Positions 22,745 to 37,070 are shown, counted from the stretch's first letter. The stretch: 64,000 bases of DNA from Oryzias latipes (GCF_002234675.1 NC_019859.2:35449960-35513959); one strand, 5' to 3'. Notes: generated by a model from the letters alone, not told the origin. Made by a program: numbers and translations.

Positions 22745-23765
22745 GGCAGTGGCGGTTTTTCCATGGGCAATGTGGGCAGACGCCCAGGGCGCAACCTTGT
22801 GGGAGGTGCAGAAACATTGACAGTTTTTCTTTTTTCTGCAGTTTCGCTAGGCTAAACCCCCCTTTTCCACGTAAAATTAATGAAATTTGCACTGAAACGC
22901 TCCTACTATCGTGTCAACTTGCTGCTATAATGACAATATGGGGGGGTGAGGGTGGGGGGCACCGTCCAGTGTTTCGCCCAGGGCAATATCCAAATGGCGT
23001 TTTGAAATTATTATGGGGAGGACAACAGCTCCTACAACTGGGCAGCCATTTTGTTGCCAAGTGTGAAATTTTGTCAATTTTTTTACATTTTCCCACAACA
23101 TGACATACGAAAACTTTTTTTCGAGCGATCTTCACGAAATTCCAAACGCACACACAGCCAGGTTAAGTTTACAATCATGACTGATGTTTGTTCAGTCATC
23201 TTGAACTAAAAAACAAAAATCCCCTTTAGCGCCAGCTATAAATTTAAACTCCTCCTTCGGATTTGGATCTAATCCCCCTAACTCCTCGAGCATCACTGGG
23301 AAGTTACTCGTGACATTATGTTGGAATTGGAGGTGGTGGATTTTAAAAAGGGGTCAGCGTGGTGAGCTCGAAAAAGTCATGTTTACCCTGTTGCACATAC
23401 ATTTTTTACAGAAATATTCTAAAAATGAAATCCATGAATCCCTGGCTTAAGATAAACGAAACGATGTGACATCCAATGTGACTATATTAGGAATGTGGTT
23501 ACCAGAAAACCTGCGTTACCAAGGAAATCCAAAAGTTTACTTTTGCAGATTCTTCTAAAAATTACATGGGTGTGTTTTTCAGACCCAGGAGACCAAAAAA
23601 TAAAATGGTTGCTATGCATATAAAACCTACAGAAAAGCTGCTATTTTGGAAAAACTGTTTTTTTCACCAATTTGTCATAGACAGATCTGCCCGGGGTGGC
23701 AGAGGCAGAAGTGGAGGGCCTAAAACAGCCGCTCCACCAGTGAAGGCGGGAAAAAAGGCGTAATA
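22745..23765 (+). mobile_element. hAT-like non-autonomous element, ends partly defined
   Basis: The left end looks like CAGTGGCGGTTTTTCC, followed by GCCCAGGGCGCAACCTTGTG and a second CGCCCAGGGCAATATCC block with GGCAGCCATTTTGTTGCC. This layout matches a teleost hAT-type repeat I recognise. No matching right terminus was found, so the right boundary is a guess. Confidence 0.5.
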
Positions 23766-24031
23766 GAGGGCAGGTTGGCCATAAAACACCAGTCCCAGCA
23801 ATAGATTGTAGTTCAGCAACCTGATGGGTCAGAGTGGTGTGTACAACGCTCTGAAAAAAGGCTGACGTCATGGCGATGAGCGGTACTTTACTTCTGCGTG
23901 TGAGAAAGCGAGGCTGCATTGGTGCAGAGCAGACTGATGTAAATAAAGCCCCTTTACCTCATTGAGGCGTCTCCTTCATTCTGTCATGTCTCCTCATCTT
24001 CACACGTCATAGTTTCTGCACAGAATTAGTG

Positions 24032-24051
24032 CCCCCCCCCCCCCCCCCCCT
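24032..24051. repeat. Poly-C tract (about 20 C)
   Basis: Uninterrupted run of cytosines in intergenic DNA; the length is uncertain. Confidence 0.85.
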
Positions 24052-25453
24052 TATTTTTTAAGCATCATTCAGGCTCCTGAACCGTTTAAAAGTACTGGAG
24101 AAGCTACATTAATGTTGAAAATATACAGAACTTTATTTCCTCAATCTTACTTTTAGAACCTTATTGGTTATTTGTTTGGGTAAAAGCAACTTATATATGA
24201 GATCCAGTTGCAGGGCTTAATATTGTGATCATTAAAGAAACTAAATTTTACCATTTTATTACAATGGAAGGTGTATTGATTTTCAGGTAGAGTTTTTTCT
24301 AAGTCATACTTAAAAAAAGAAAGAAAATGTGTTCCGGTAGAATATCGTGATACGTATCTTATTGCCAGACTCTTGTCAATATGAATCCCTATTCTCAATC
24401 ATCCAGGTGACATTGTCTTGAAGTTTGGTAATGGCTTCCGGACTAAAAGTCTTCTTTCTTGTAACGTTTCACCACAAGGATGAGACTCTGTGATCTGAGG
24501 TCAGCCGTTCTACCACAGTCGCCCCACGGGTGTTCTCTGAGTCTCTGCTGGAGATTGGATTAGACTTAAACTAACCTCTCTGATCAAATCTCTTCATATC
24601 TGACCCTAAGAAAAAGACCAAAACACGGAGTGACTTGATTCACAAACCTTCTGGAGCAGCAACAGTCATGGGGTCCATGTCAGAGAGAAATATCAACAGA
24701 CGGGTTAGAGACATGGAGGTGGCATGGCAGATGAACACACCTACCCTGACCATCATCCAGGACCACGTGTCTGAAGGTGGGAGGCTGCTCACTGACTTGA
24801 GAGGCAGCAGTGGCATATGTCCACCAGCAGAGGTCACACAACAACAAAATACTTTGGGTAAAACATTGTATTTCTCTTGTAAAAACCACAATAAGTCAAA
24901 CTTTTGGCTTTTTGAAAAATTAATTCCAGCATTTATTTATTTAACATAAATTCTGAGTACAGGGTGGAAAAAAGCTGGGAAAAAAGGGGATTTTGTCTGT
25001 GTTCCTGGTGAATAGAGTACAATGTTATTGCCTTTGTGTTCTGTCTTTAGTGAACATGTTAAATGAAGATTATAGAACCGATCCACTTTGTTCTGTGAGG
25101 GTAAAAGCCTCTATAAAGCTGGGGTGACCCTTTTGGTGCTTTTCAAATAAAAAAGCTTAGGATAGGACAAATCCTGCTGAGAGTGAAAACTCCTCTCCAT
25201 TGGGATTTTTTAGGGTTTCATGTGGCTAAGAGAGCAATCAAAAATGCATCTACAATAACACATTAAAGGAAAATAATTTGGTGTTTTGTATTTTTTTTTT
25301 TTAAACAAATAAAATAAATAGGGATTTAGCTTTGAAATGACTATTTTCTTACTGCTAGCACAAACCAAAGGTCAAAGAAATCCACAAACCCCGCTAACCT
25401 GATAATGTAATAAATAACAGGTGTTTTTCCTCAGAAACAAGTGAACCAGGCAG
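24052..25453. other. Intergenic and syce2 downstream region, no gene seen
   Basis: AT-rich with chance frames. It presumably includes the 3' UTR of syce2, but I could not fix a polyadenylation signal. Confidence 0.35.
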
Positions 25454-26308
25454 TTAGGATTCTGATCTCTGACTCATGGCCAGGCCTTCTCGGAGGAAGG
25501 CCAGCGCTTGAGCCGCCTCCAGCAGCTCCCGGTTCAGCTTGGAGCAGCTCTCCAGCACCTTGGACAGCTCCTGCAGCTTCACCTGCATCTCGTCACTGTT
25601 CTCCTCGTAAACCGTGTACATGTGCTCCTTCATCTGCCGACACGTCTCTGTCACCTGCCGGGGGAAATGAGGTTGATTCTCAGATGTGGGTAAACGCTCC
25701 GAAAAGCACAAGCATCTGTGTTTTTGAACTTTTTTACCTTAAAAAGGTACAACCCAGCACTAACTCTGTCCTTGCATGGAAATAAAGTTTTGCACCTTTT
25801 CTGCTAATTTCTCCTGAAAGTCGTCCATCACTTTCTGGTCATTGGTGCGGCTGTGGTTGATGTCCTCCACCGTCTCCTGTGCTCGGCGGCTGATGTCCTC
25901 TATGCCTAGACTTTGATGAAATGACAACGCGTCACCAGCTGCTCTGAATGAGAAGAGCCACAGGTGAAGTCACCTGTGTAATGTGGGGGCGTGGCAGATA
26001 CCTGCTGCTCTGCTCTGGAACCTCACACATGCTCATGTTTGAGGACCTGTCCTTTGAGGAGTTAAACTCTGCGTCTTCGGACTCCATCGTGTTAAAAATA
26101 AAAATGTTTCAAAGCATCAGACATACTTTAGAAATAAGGAAGTAACAGAAGTGGTTTAATTCAATATTAGCGGCAGTCTCAGAAAGAGATCCTTCACCCC
26201 GGAGCGTTTAGTGAGATCATTTTCACATCTTACCATCTGCGTGTCATCCTGCGCTTTCTTCGGGGTGGACTGTGAGGTGGAAGGTAGGTCATCGAAGTAG
26301 AAATCCAT
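25454..26308 (-). CDS. syce2: Synaptonemal complex central element protein 2
   Basis: Meiotic structural protein. In vertebrates SYCE2 pairs with TEX12 and builds the central element that zips homologous chromosomes. Four coding exons on the minus strand: 26234-26308, 26002-26081, 25796-25910, 25454-25654. They total 471 nt and encode 156 residues, shorter than human SYCE2 (218); the difference lies in the tails. Start is the ATG at 26308 (MDFYFDDLPSTS...), directly after an acceptor, so translation begins in the second exon. The conserved coiled-coil region is clear: IEDISRRAQETVEDINHSR and DQKVMDDFQEKL, then ETCRQMKEHMYTVYEENSDE, then MQVKLQELSKVLESCSKLN, aligning with the human helix (RAQELIENINKSR and LEERIYQIYND). 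The donor after the third coding exon is GTGCAA, which is weak, but the frame requires it. The first residues are acidic and serine-rich. Confidence 0.85.
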
Positions 26309-26417
26309 TTCTTTCTTTTTCCTCTGGAGAGCAGAAATTGAAAGAAAAAAACATAAATAACTGCATAAAACAGGAAAACAGCTGAAGATAAGCATCTGCA
26401 AAAAGAACTTCCGAATA

Positions 26418-26955
26418 AGTCCCACTCCGATCATTTCAAAGTGGTCTTTTCATTCTGATGATGCCGTTTTAGACAAAATCCAAAAAACGTGTTGTTTTCT
26501 AGGACATAGTTTCTGCAGAGCAGCAGGAGTTCATTAGAAATTCACCTCTGAATTCTGGGCGGGAAGCCTGCACTAGTTTCCCATCATCCCTTTGTTTACA
26601 CTCTCTCCCGCTATCTTACAGCCCCTCAGCCCCCCAACCCAAAATTAGCGGTGCCACAAAAATGGCGAGCCGTCCAGTTCAAATCCAGATTCCTGCTCAG
26701 ACGAAGAAAACAAAGACGTTCGTGGATCTGTTGGTCTGACCGTGGATGCATCAGAATGGAGTGGAGCAGCAAGCTCGTGACCCGTCAAATGTGGTTTCTA
26801 CGTCACAAATACAAGCAAAATTTTTATTTTCTGCTCTTGATTCACAATGTTTTGTATGAAGAAATACTCAGAAACACAAATTTAACCGTAATTTTCTTTA
26901 TACATACTCTCCATTCTGAGAAAAATGCCACAAGAACATATTAAAAACACGATTT
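26418..26955. mobile_element. CCCACTCC-ended MITE (copy 1)
   Basis: The left end is GTCCCACTCCGATCATTTC. The interior has GCCGTTTTAGACAAAATCC and GACATAGTTTCTGCAGAGCA. The right part is ATGCCACAAGAACATATTAA. These match the copy at 61553-61905 in order. The right terminal repeat is degraded. It lies in syce2 intron 1. Confidence 0.75.
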
Positions 26956-27249
26956 TTATTAAAGCGAGACTTTCAGGGGATTTCTAGGTTATAATTGAAT
27001 GAAGATAAAATTCAATCATAATACATAAACCTGTAATTACTGCTTTATTATTATCAAAGTGTGTTTGCTGATTGGGTTGTTTAAAAATAAATTAAGGAAA
27101 AGTTTAACTGGACATATCTTAGCATTAAAGCGGAGACAAACAAGTAAACTGGTATCTTTTTATTTAATAACATTATATTGACTCTCCTTCACAATGAAAT
27201 CCTCAGTTGAAGAAAGAAAAGGAAAAAAAGTGTTGTCAGTTTGTAATCT

Positions 27250-29036
27250 GAAAGAGATTACCTGATCAAACGGAATGATCTCGTTACAAAGAAGCGATTA
27301 AAAGTCATCAGTAAACACGACAATCCCGGCCAAAGATCACACAGCAGCACATTGCATGTTGAGCCCTGCACTTTTTGGAATTTGAAAGATGATTCTTTGG
27401 AACATTTGTTTTTCTCGTGTTCACAAACCAGGACTTTTTGGGTAAACATTAGAAATGGGATTAGCCTTCAACTTTAAATTCCCCCTTTTTGTGCCTCTGA
27501 TGTAATAACATTTGTGCATAATTTAGATCAGGGGTCGGGAACCTTTTTGGCCAAGAGAGCCATAAACGCCACATATTTTTAAATGTAATTTCGAAAGAGC
27601 CATACAATAATGTAGTGTCTCTTTCCCACACTGAGGCACGGAGACTTAACCTCATTTAAGGTTCTTTATTCTGGTTACTGCAGACCACAACAAACGCCGT
27701 ACAATTAATTCAGCAACTCCTCAATCTCTCCCGCAGAGACGAGAGCGCTTCTCCCAACTTTATATTCGCTCCTGCCGCGTCAGCCCTCCCATTTCCCTTA
27801 TTCGGCCCACAGCTGAACCTCATTGGTCCAAACTACCTAACAACAGGCTGAGCGACAGAACTGAGAGCCAATCAGATCTCTGCTTGATGCGTTCATGAAC
27901 TCCAGAACTTTTAACGCGGCCCAACAGTCATCCAACTCAGTCCGCGACAATATGTTTAAAACTAAATATACAAGTGAATGTGTGCATTTGATGTAATTTC
28001 AACATTTTTAAAGTACAATAAGTCTGTGGATTCTTTTTAATAACATTGTTATGCTGTTGCTAATAAATGATGAGTATTTCTCGTGGTGGTTTTGCTGATG
28101 GTCTAGTCTGGTTGATACGTGGTGAGTTTCTGCTTCATCATGCAGGCGTTGAGACTTTAAACGTGATCGTAGGTCTGAATGTTCTGTAGATGTGAGACAG
28201 ACTGATCACATGCAGACCTGGAGCCAAACACACACTCACACGCTGCAGTGAGTGACGGGAAGCGGGTTTTATGTTATTACAATCCCTGCGCGTTTCACCT
28301 GCTGCTGGACCCCTCACCCCCACCCTCTGGTTTCTCCCTCACACATCCCGTCCCCGCAACTGCGCGCTCTTTCTCAGAGACGGGAGCGCGCAGTTTTAGG
28401 CACGGCAATTCACAGGTTTCCGGCTGGTACAAACTCTGTGAAATAATAGATAATAGTAACTGATAGCGCTGGCGCAGATTTCTCTCTCCAAGCACCGCTA
28501 CTACTGCGCGCCTCTGGCATCGCATCGCGCCCTAGATGGACTGGTCTAATGAAAAAAAAAGTATAATTAAAGATTTGTCTGCGAGCCACATGTGACCATC
28601 AAAAGAGCCATATATGGCTCGCGAGCCATAGGTTCCCGACCCCTGATTTAGATGATTCATTCTCAAATATGATTAATATCATCTTATTATTCAGCAAATA
28701 TCACATTTATTGTTGTAAATGGAGTGGTAGCAAACCGTCCTTTCCATGCATTAACAAAGTAAAAACATATTATAGCTCATTAAAAACCATACAAACCTGG
28801 AAAACTGCCCAATTAACCTTTCAACAAATCTCTACTTGGTTACTGTCTTTATTTTTTGGATCCTTCTTTATTTTATATTTTTATTATTTATTCTTATGTT
28901 ATTTTATTTTGTTTCAAATATTTGGTAATTTGGTCATGATGCCTATTGTACAGCCACTATAATGTTAAGTCCTTATCCTCTGTCAGAAATATTATCAAGT
29001 GTGTTGTGATCATTTTTAAAATTAAAAAGAAAAAGA
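27250..29036 (+). mobile_element. L1-like retrotransposon 3' fragment, split by a hAT element
   Basis: Before the break (to 27528) the plus strand translates to ORF2 C-terminal sequence with FWNLKDDSLEHLFFSCSQTR followed by FW, the usual zinc-knuckle-like end of L1-type reverse transcriptase proteins. After the break (from 28654) it resumes with NIILLFSKYHIYCCKWSGSK, then PSFPCINKVKTYYSSLKTI, then an A-rich end near 29036. The reading frame contains stops, so the copy is dead. Confidence 0.75.
27529..28645. mobile_element. hAT-type DNA transposon, non-autonomous, 8-bp TSD
   Basis: Terminal inverted repeats CAGGGGTCGGGAACC and GGTTCCCGACCCCTG bound 1117 bp. An exact 8-bp duplication ATTTAGAT lies at 27521-27528 and 28646-28653. 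Subterminal GAGCCATA motifs repeat at both ends. No transposase frame is visible, so it would need a partner enzyme. Confidence 0.93.
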
Positions 29037-29411
29037 TCACACAAGACCAGCTGGGCTCCTTTACCTCATTTAAAATAATAATAATAATTTAACTACAACA
29101 TTGTATCTAATTGAATTAAATAATGTGAATAAATTAAAAATCTGACACACAGCCTCAAAACTCGCATGAACTTCACTTTTACCTGGAAACAGGCTAAGCT
29201 AACGTAGCCTAGCTTAAATTAACTATTTTGCTTCAGAAAATATTAATATATTCGTTTACATTTATTTACTCCCAAAAACCCACACAAACACAGCTCACTT
29301 GTTCGTGAATATACATATAATTTTGTTAAAAGCCAGCCAGAAGATGAACTTTTCTTCTTTAGCGCAGGTTAGCTTCATGCTAACGTTTGAGGTTGTTGGA
29401 CTCTCTTACCT

Positions 29412-29510
29412 CGACAGCAGGATCCGGTCTAACGGCGGCTGTGGCGGAATCAGAAGAGACTGTTTTAGATCATTTGTGACGTCACCGTTGCTGCACGGGC
29501 GCACGTGGGA
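29412..29510 (-). other. syce2: Likely 5' UTR exon of syce2
   Basis: A strong donor (GAG, then GTAAGAG) lies at 29411/29412 on the minus strand in a GC-richer island. It would splice to the acceptor CTCTCCAG just before the coding exon at 26308. The right boundary (transcription start) is unknown. A second gene could share this promoter, but none is seen on the plus strand nearby. Confidence 0.5.
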
Positions 29511-30241
29511 AAGTTAGGAGGCAAAAACAAACAAACAAAAGCGCTGACTCAGCAATAAAGGTTTTTGTCAGATTTGATCCCTAAAGTTTACTCTCACCAA
29601 AGAAAATAGGCCCGAATCCAGCCGGTAAAAGCCTTTAGTTTGTTTATTTTACCTTAATTTAACAGACCTGACACCATCCATCAGATTGTGTAAACGTACA
29701 CGTCAGACGAAGCGCGTGTCTATCATAACACTGCAGCCCAAGCAACACTGCGCGTGCGTGCGTGGAGCTGCGATGTGTTTTTAGTTTGCAGAGTTATTTG
29801 TGCGCGCGCGCTATAGACTTATTTTTTTAGTGTGCCAGGGTCCGTCTGAGCGCGTGCTTCGGACCCCTTCCATAAGGCACGCGCGTTAGAACCTTTCAGT
29901 TTGCAGTATCTATCCGTTACTGAGTAATTACAGGACTAGTATAACCAATATCAATACTGATACTTTAAATCAATACGGAATTTAAATATTAGTGTTAATT
30001 ATAGGTTTATTAAATCATAGGACAAATACTTTCTGCAAATACAAACATTTATTGACTATAACTACAACCATCTACACGGAAGATGCATCAAATATAAAAC
30101 AGTTTAACAGTATTTGAATAGAGACATAAATCAACAAGAAAACAGTTACTACTGCAAAAATTAGCAACAATTTAACAGTGATGTAAACATAACAGCAACT
30201 CAAACTATTACATTGTAAAAGTAAAGGCAGTCATAAATTAA
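29511..30241. other. Intergenic, upstream of syce2
   Basis: Moderately CpG-rich around 29690-29890 (GCGCGTGCGTGCGTG and similar), then AT-rich. No gene recognised. Confidence 0.4.
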
Positions 30242-31870
30242 AGAGCCTATATCATAGTTTTCTTAAGTCTTTCAGAGTAAACCATATGCATACATATGAT
30301 CATAAATTATTTTCTTCTCAGAAGTAAGACGCTTCCATCTCTGAGGCTCCGCCCTCCGCTCCTTGTGAGTGTCTGTGTTTCTCCCACGAAAAAAAACATC
30401 CGAACTTTTGCAAAGATGGACGTGCATATTGTTAAATAAAATAAAAGCGTTTAGCCCAATGAGTTATATCATTAGAGGAGACACGCCTGCTTTAGAAGCC
30501 TGGCCGACGGTGGCGGAGCGCGACGCCATCTTGGTGAGGTCGACGACGCCCACATGACAATGATTTCTATTGCTTTTAGTGGTGTCTAAGTAGCTTTTAA
30601 ATACTATATATATATATATAAATATACGGTATATATATATATATATATATTCATCATTTGTTGTTGTTAAAGAAGAGAAACAGTCAGCCTTAAAAGCTCA
30701 AACTTTAATGAAAATGCATTGTTGCAGGACTTCTTACAATAAAAAAATTATTACAAAGAATTTTTAAAAATAATTTCTAAACATTCAGAAGTTTTAGACC
30801 TTTTTGACATGTAATTTAAATTATTTAGAAAAAACCCAACAATAAGTCAATAATAATAATAAGAAGAAATCAATACTAATTCAATACAAACAATTAATAA
30901 TAACAATAAATAAATAATAAGTCAATAAATAAATAAGTCTATTAATAATAAAAACACAGATGTTGTGGTGTCGGGTTTCAAGCGAACAGTCTGGCCTCTT
31001 ATCAAAATCTGTTTCCCCAAAATCTTGTGAACATATCCAGACTGTATTACTAGTTGGTTCCACAATGATCCATCTGGATTAGCTCTTTTTATTGCTAAGA
31101 TCCACTTTTCCCTGAAGTCTGAATCCTTTGGAAACCTGCAAGAAAAGTTCAGCCACTGAGTCAGAAATGTATAAATCTATATTACTATAATAGCCTAGTA
31201 TGCTGTATACAGGTTTAGCAAAATAAAATGTAAATTTATGTCGACAGCAAATTATACGTACATCATGCAGCATGTTGATAACAGCCCTGCAGCATCATGC
31301 ATGTCAACATGTGTTCTATTAATGAAGCCCCTGCAGCATAAAAAGAAAAAAATTATAGTACTTACCTGTGAAACGATATACCTTCCTCCTTCATGGACTC
31401 AGTTCTCTGATTTTGGCAGTTGAAACCCAAACAATGAACTGGTATTATGCAAAATATGTGTTCACATGCTGCACTGCAGCAGTGACTGGACCTCACCAAG
31501 ATGGTGGTGCTCTCCTCCCATGAGGAACCAGGTGATGTCTCCGCTAGCGATAGAACTCATTGGTTTAGCCGATCACCGCTAGCTCCACGGAGAAAGTGGT
31601 CATGTGTGTTAGCCTGGGGGCGGGGCTGGCAGCGCAGACTCTTCCTGGAAGGGGCGGTTCCTCACCTTGTGACATCACAAGGTGAGTAACCTACTGGTTT
31701 TGGTGGATTGGGAGGGGAAGGTGCTCAGAGAGCAGGTTTTTAGAGTAATACTCATAATGCATGAACAGATCAAAACACCACTCTGGGGTTGTTGTTGTTT
31801 TAGAAATGCACATTACAATACACTTCAAAAACCTCAAGAAATTGATTTTGCGTGATTTAGGCCCTCTAAC
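30242..31870. repeat. Second copy of the old dispersed repeat, split by a hAT-like insertion
   Basis: The parts 30242-30456 and 31571-31870 match the repeat at 15826-19540 in the same order and orientation. The element at 30457-31562 interrupts it. The internal motif TGACATCACAAGGTGAG forms a short inverted repeat with GGTTCCTCACCTTGTG. Confidence 0.8.
30457..31562. mobile_element. hAT-like element with 8-bp target duplication
   Basis: The ends CAATGAGTTATATC and the complement of GATAGAACTCATTG form inverted repeats. They extend inward imperfectly through GAGGAGACA and CCATCTTGGTGAGGTC. The duplication GTTTAGCC flanks it exactly (30449-30456 and 31563-31570), and removing the insert restores the host repeat GTTTAGCCGATCACCGC. 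The interior is AT-rich, includes a (TA)n stretch at 30605-30650, and shows no transposase. Confidence 0.88.
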
Positions 31871-33050
31871 AAAGCCACCAGTGCAACATAAACAAAAGCA
31901 GCACTGTAGCAAGTATAAAAATAAAAACAACACCAAAGAAATCCAGCCATTGGCTGCAAATATGTGAGAAAAATGATGTCAACAGTGTAAAAATACTGCC
32001 AGTGGTTTGTAACTTTTGGATCTTTGATCACAAACCCTCCCCTGAGGTGGCCTTTAGGCCGTGTTCCCCTGTTGGAAAAAAGATTTCAAGATTTCTGTTC
32101 AGGAATGTTAACATGTTCACACTCTTCCCTTTCATTGCACTTCTTTCAGTGATTAACTGAAAATCTCTCTGCGGGTACGGATGATGTAATTACACCCAGG
32201 TGTTTATTTTTATCTTGCTCAGAAAAGGAACAGCTGGCTGGCTGATTTCCCCCCAAAGAAGTGGGTCTTCATCCCATGGAACCGGCTTCTCTTCTGTGTA
32301 TCGTCGCACAATGTCTGTGCTGCTGTGATTCCAGGATTTGAGTGTCAAACTCTGTTTCAGCTGATGGAGAAGCTCTTTCAGGGTAGTGTGAGGAAGTTGC
32401 AGCCGAGGCAGACGTGGTTTGGGTTGAGGATCTGATTCTGAATAGACAGGAATAGTGACACGGCGCCTGCATGAACTCTGTGAGCAAACTGGAGTACTTC
32501 ACAGCACATGCTGAAGAAAAACTGTGGTGAAAGTTGTGACGGTCCTTCAAATTCTTGAACTTTTTAAGATATTCCAGGATTTCCAGGATTTTTGCCTCCT
32601 TCTATAATTTTTCAGCTATTTCAACCATTTAACTATTCGGATGTTCAGCTCTTTCAACTTTTTTCCAGCTATGACTTTTGCTCCTTCAAATCCTTGAACT
32701 TTTCAAGATATTCCATGATTATATGGATCATATGTCCTTCTCACTGTACCTGGTTGGTGGTGTCATGGCATGACATGTGAGCTGAGGCGCACTACTTCGC
32801 TGGTTCCATACCTGATGCTGGCATTTTCCACTTTTGTTATTGTGCTGTTTTCACTTTATTTATGGTCAACTTTGATCATTTCTTTATTGTGCCAAATCTT
32901 ATTCTTTAAGTTTTCATTTTCATTCAGCAATATAGCATTCAACCCTGGAAATGCAGCTCCTTTAGTTAATAACGATTATCAACCTTATAAAACCTGGTCT
33001 CCAAATGTACATAAATAAAACAGGAGCTGCACAACCCGAGTGTCACAATC
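31871..33050. other. Intergenic, no gene seen
   Basis: Contains a local imperfect duplication (about 32535-32575 and 32672-32712, sharing CTTCAAAT, CTTGAACTTTT, AAGATATTCCA). No conserved coding blocks. Confidence 0.4.
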
Positions 33051-33139
33051 AGAAAAAAGAGGGAAGTTATTGCAGACGTATAACTGAGTGTGCGCTTCAG
33101 TCCCGAGAGGCAAAAACTGATGAGCTCATCACCAAAGGA

Positions 33140-33728
33140 AACTTAAAAGTGAAAAAGTTGTAGTCTTTATGTGAAATTTTCACAGATACATCAGGAATGA
33201 ACCGTGTTAAAACAACAGTTGTACGAATAAACCACGCAAAGAACACGTGAACTAATGTAGAACATGAACTGTTTGTGATTATTGTGCTGTTTATATGCGA
33301 TTCATTAGTGATTCACGCTTCAATTATGTCATTTGAACCTGCCGTATGCGTGATATAAAGTTATCCATCGGTGGTTCGTGCGTGAAAGGTCCGTTAGACA
33401 GCCGTGGAACGGTCGTGGAAAGACACAAATTTGTGTATGCATCTCACAAAAATCACACACAATAGTGTAAGATTTACGTTATAATTGAGTATGAGCTATG
33501 TTGATATGAATAAACTGTAATTTTCAACCGATCAAAGATTTTGAACAGCTCAAAACCGAATTCACGTAAAGACCTGTCTGTTGAAACCCTGGACGGACAT
33601 CTGCGCACATCGACGAACACAAGAAACACGTATGAATGACGTAGATCACTCATGGATAATGAAAGACCGACGTGTAATGCGTGGAAAATGCGGTAAATGT
33701 GCGTGGTGGCTGTGTGACACGGCCTTCA
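33140..33728 (+). mobile_element. MITE-like element, copy A
   Basis: The stretch at about 33170-33450 matches 51535-51780 in inverse orientation over more than 250 bp. The right end, GGCTGTGTGACACGGCCTTC plus AGG at about 33706-33728, matches the right end of the other copy in direct orientation. This means the element has inverted terminal repeats. The left terminal repeat is degraded. No coding capacity. Confidence 0.75.
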
Positions 33729-34214
33729 GGTCCACACACCCATCCCTGTCCCTGGTGCTGGATGGCTTGAGCGTGCACGGCGGGCCACGCAGAGCTGCAG
33801 AGCCTGACCCCACAGGAACCCTGAGGATTAAAGCCCTCCCTGATGCCGTGTGGGCGGGGCAGTTTGGGTGGAGGTGTTGATTGATGGCTGATGTGATCTG
33901 ATTTAATCCGTTCCTCCTCTCCATCTGCTGCTTCGTCACCAGGGATTATGTCAGCGGCGCAGAGGCTGCTGGAAACGCACCGGTGCCTCCTCAGCCTTTT
34001 CCCTCAGACATCGGGCCGAAGATTATAACATGAGACTGATTGAAGTCATTAGGAGCTGTTGGTGGTGATCAGGAAGAGCGAGGATCCAAAAGGGTTCACA
34101 GACTTGCTCCTGGCAGGTGGGTGAGTGGATTGGTTTCCTAATGAAGCAGCGGTACACTCTGTCGGTCCTCTCTGCGTTTCAGCGGCAGAGGCCGTTGAAG
34201 CTGTTGTAGAATGA

Positions 34215-36230
<2,016 letters not shown>

Positions 36231-36702
36231 CACTTGGGCTTCACCCGAAGCCCCACCCCTCGTGTTCTTCATGAGCGACCTCCAGACCTCAGGAAAGTGT
36301 GACGACGACCAGCCTCCACCTGCAGACTTTTCTTCCACCGGGAGAAGGGAGCAAAGACCGCCAGGAGCTTAAACTCCACATCCACCGCTTTACTTCCGGT
36401 CCCCTCCAGTGCATTTGTGCCAAGTCAGCACTGTGAGCATCCACCTGCCAAAATCAGACGTGGGACTTTTACCTGATTGCCTTCGTGACTTCACGGCTTT
36501 GGAAACACGCTGCAGACGACGCACGCCGAAACGAATCTTTGATGTCAACAGCTGAGATCTGCCCTCATCTCCACCCGACCGAGCGGCTCCTTCAGAACGG
36601 CCAACCTGGATGTTTGATGCTGAAATGGCAAGAGAAACATTTGGATAAAACCCACCCTCCCAAACAAATGGAAGACATTTGGAAGTGTTTGTCCATCCAG
36701 AC

Positions 36703-36886
36703 GCAGGGATGGGCAACTCCATGCCTTGATGGCCGGTGTGTCTGCATGATTTCCCGGTATCCAAGCCCTATTCGTGACTGATCACCTGGTTCAGGTGCGT
36801 CAGGTCAATTGGAAAATTTCCAGAGCAGGGTATGTTGGAAAACATGCAGGAATGCGGCCCTCGAGGCCTGGATTTGCCCACCCCTG
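36703..36886. mobile_element. Short hAT-type MITE in the 3' UTR of the membrane-protein gene
   Basis: The ends CAGGGATGGGCAACTCC and GGATTTGCCCACCCCTG are inverted repeats. The flanks ATCCAGAC and ATCCAGAG look like an 8-bp duplication with one change. It shares CTCGAGGCCTGGATTT with the element at 57725-57905, so both belong to one family. Confidence 0.8.
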
Positions 36887-37070
36887 ATCCAGAGGAACTT
36901 TGAACTCTTAGTGAGTAATTCTGACACATGTTGAGTTTCAGGAGCGGGATTCACAGCCACACACGTATCGTTGTGTGAGTGGTGACATTGTGTTGATCCG
37001 GTTCATGTCAGCTCAACGTTTAGATGTGATTGTGTTTGTGTAACAAACCGGTCCCTTCTTGCTGGTCTCA

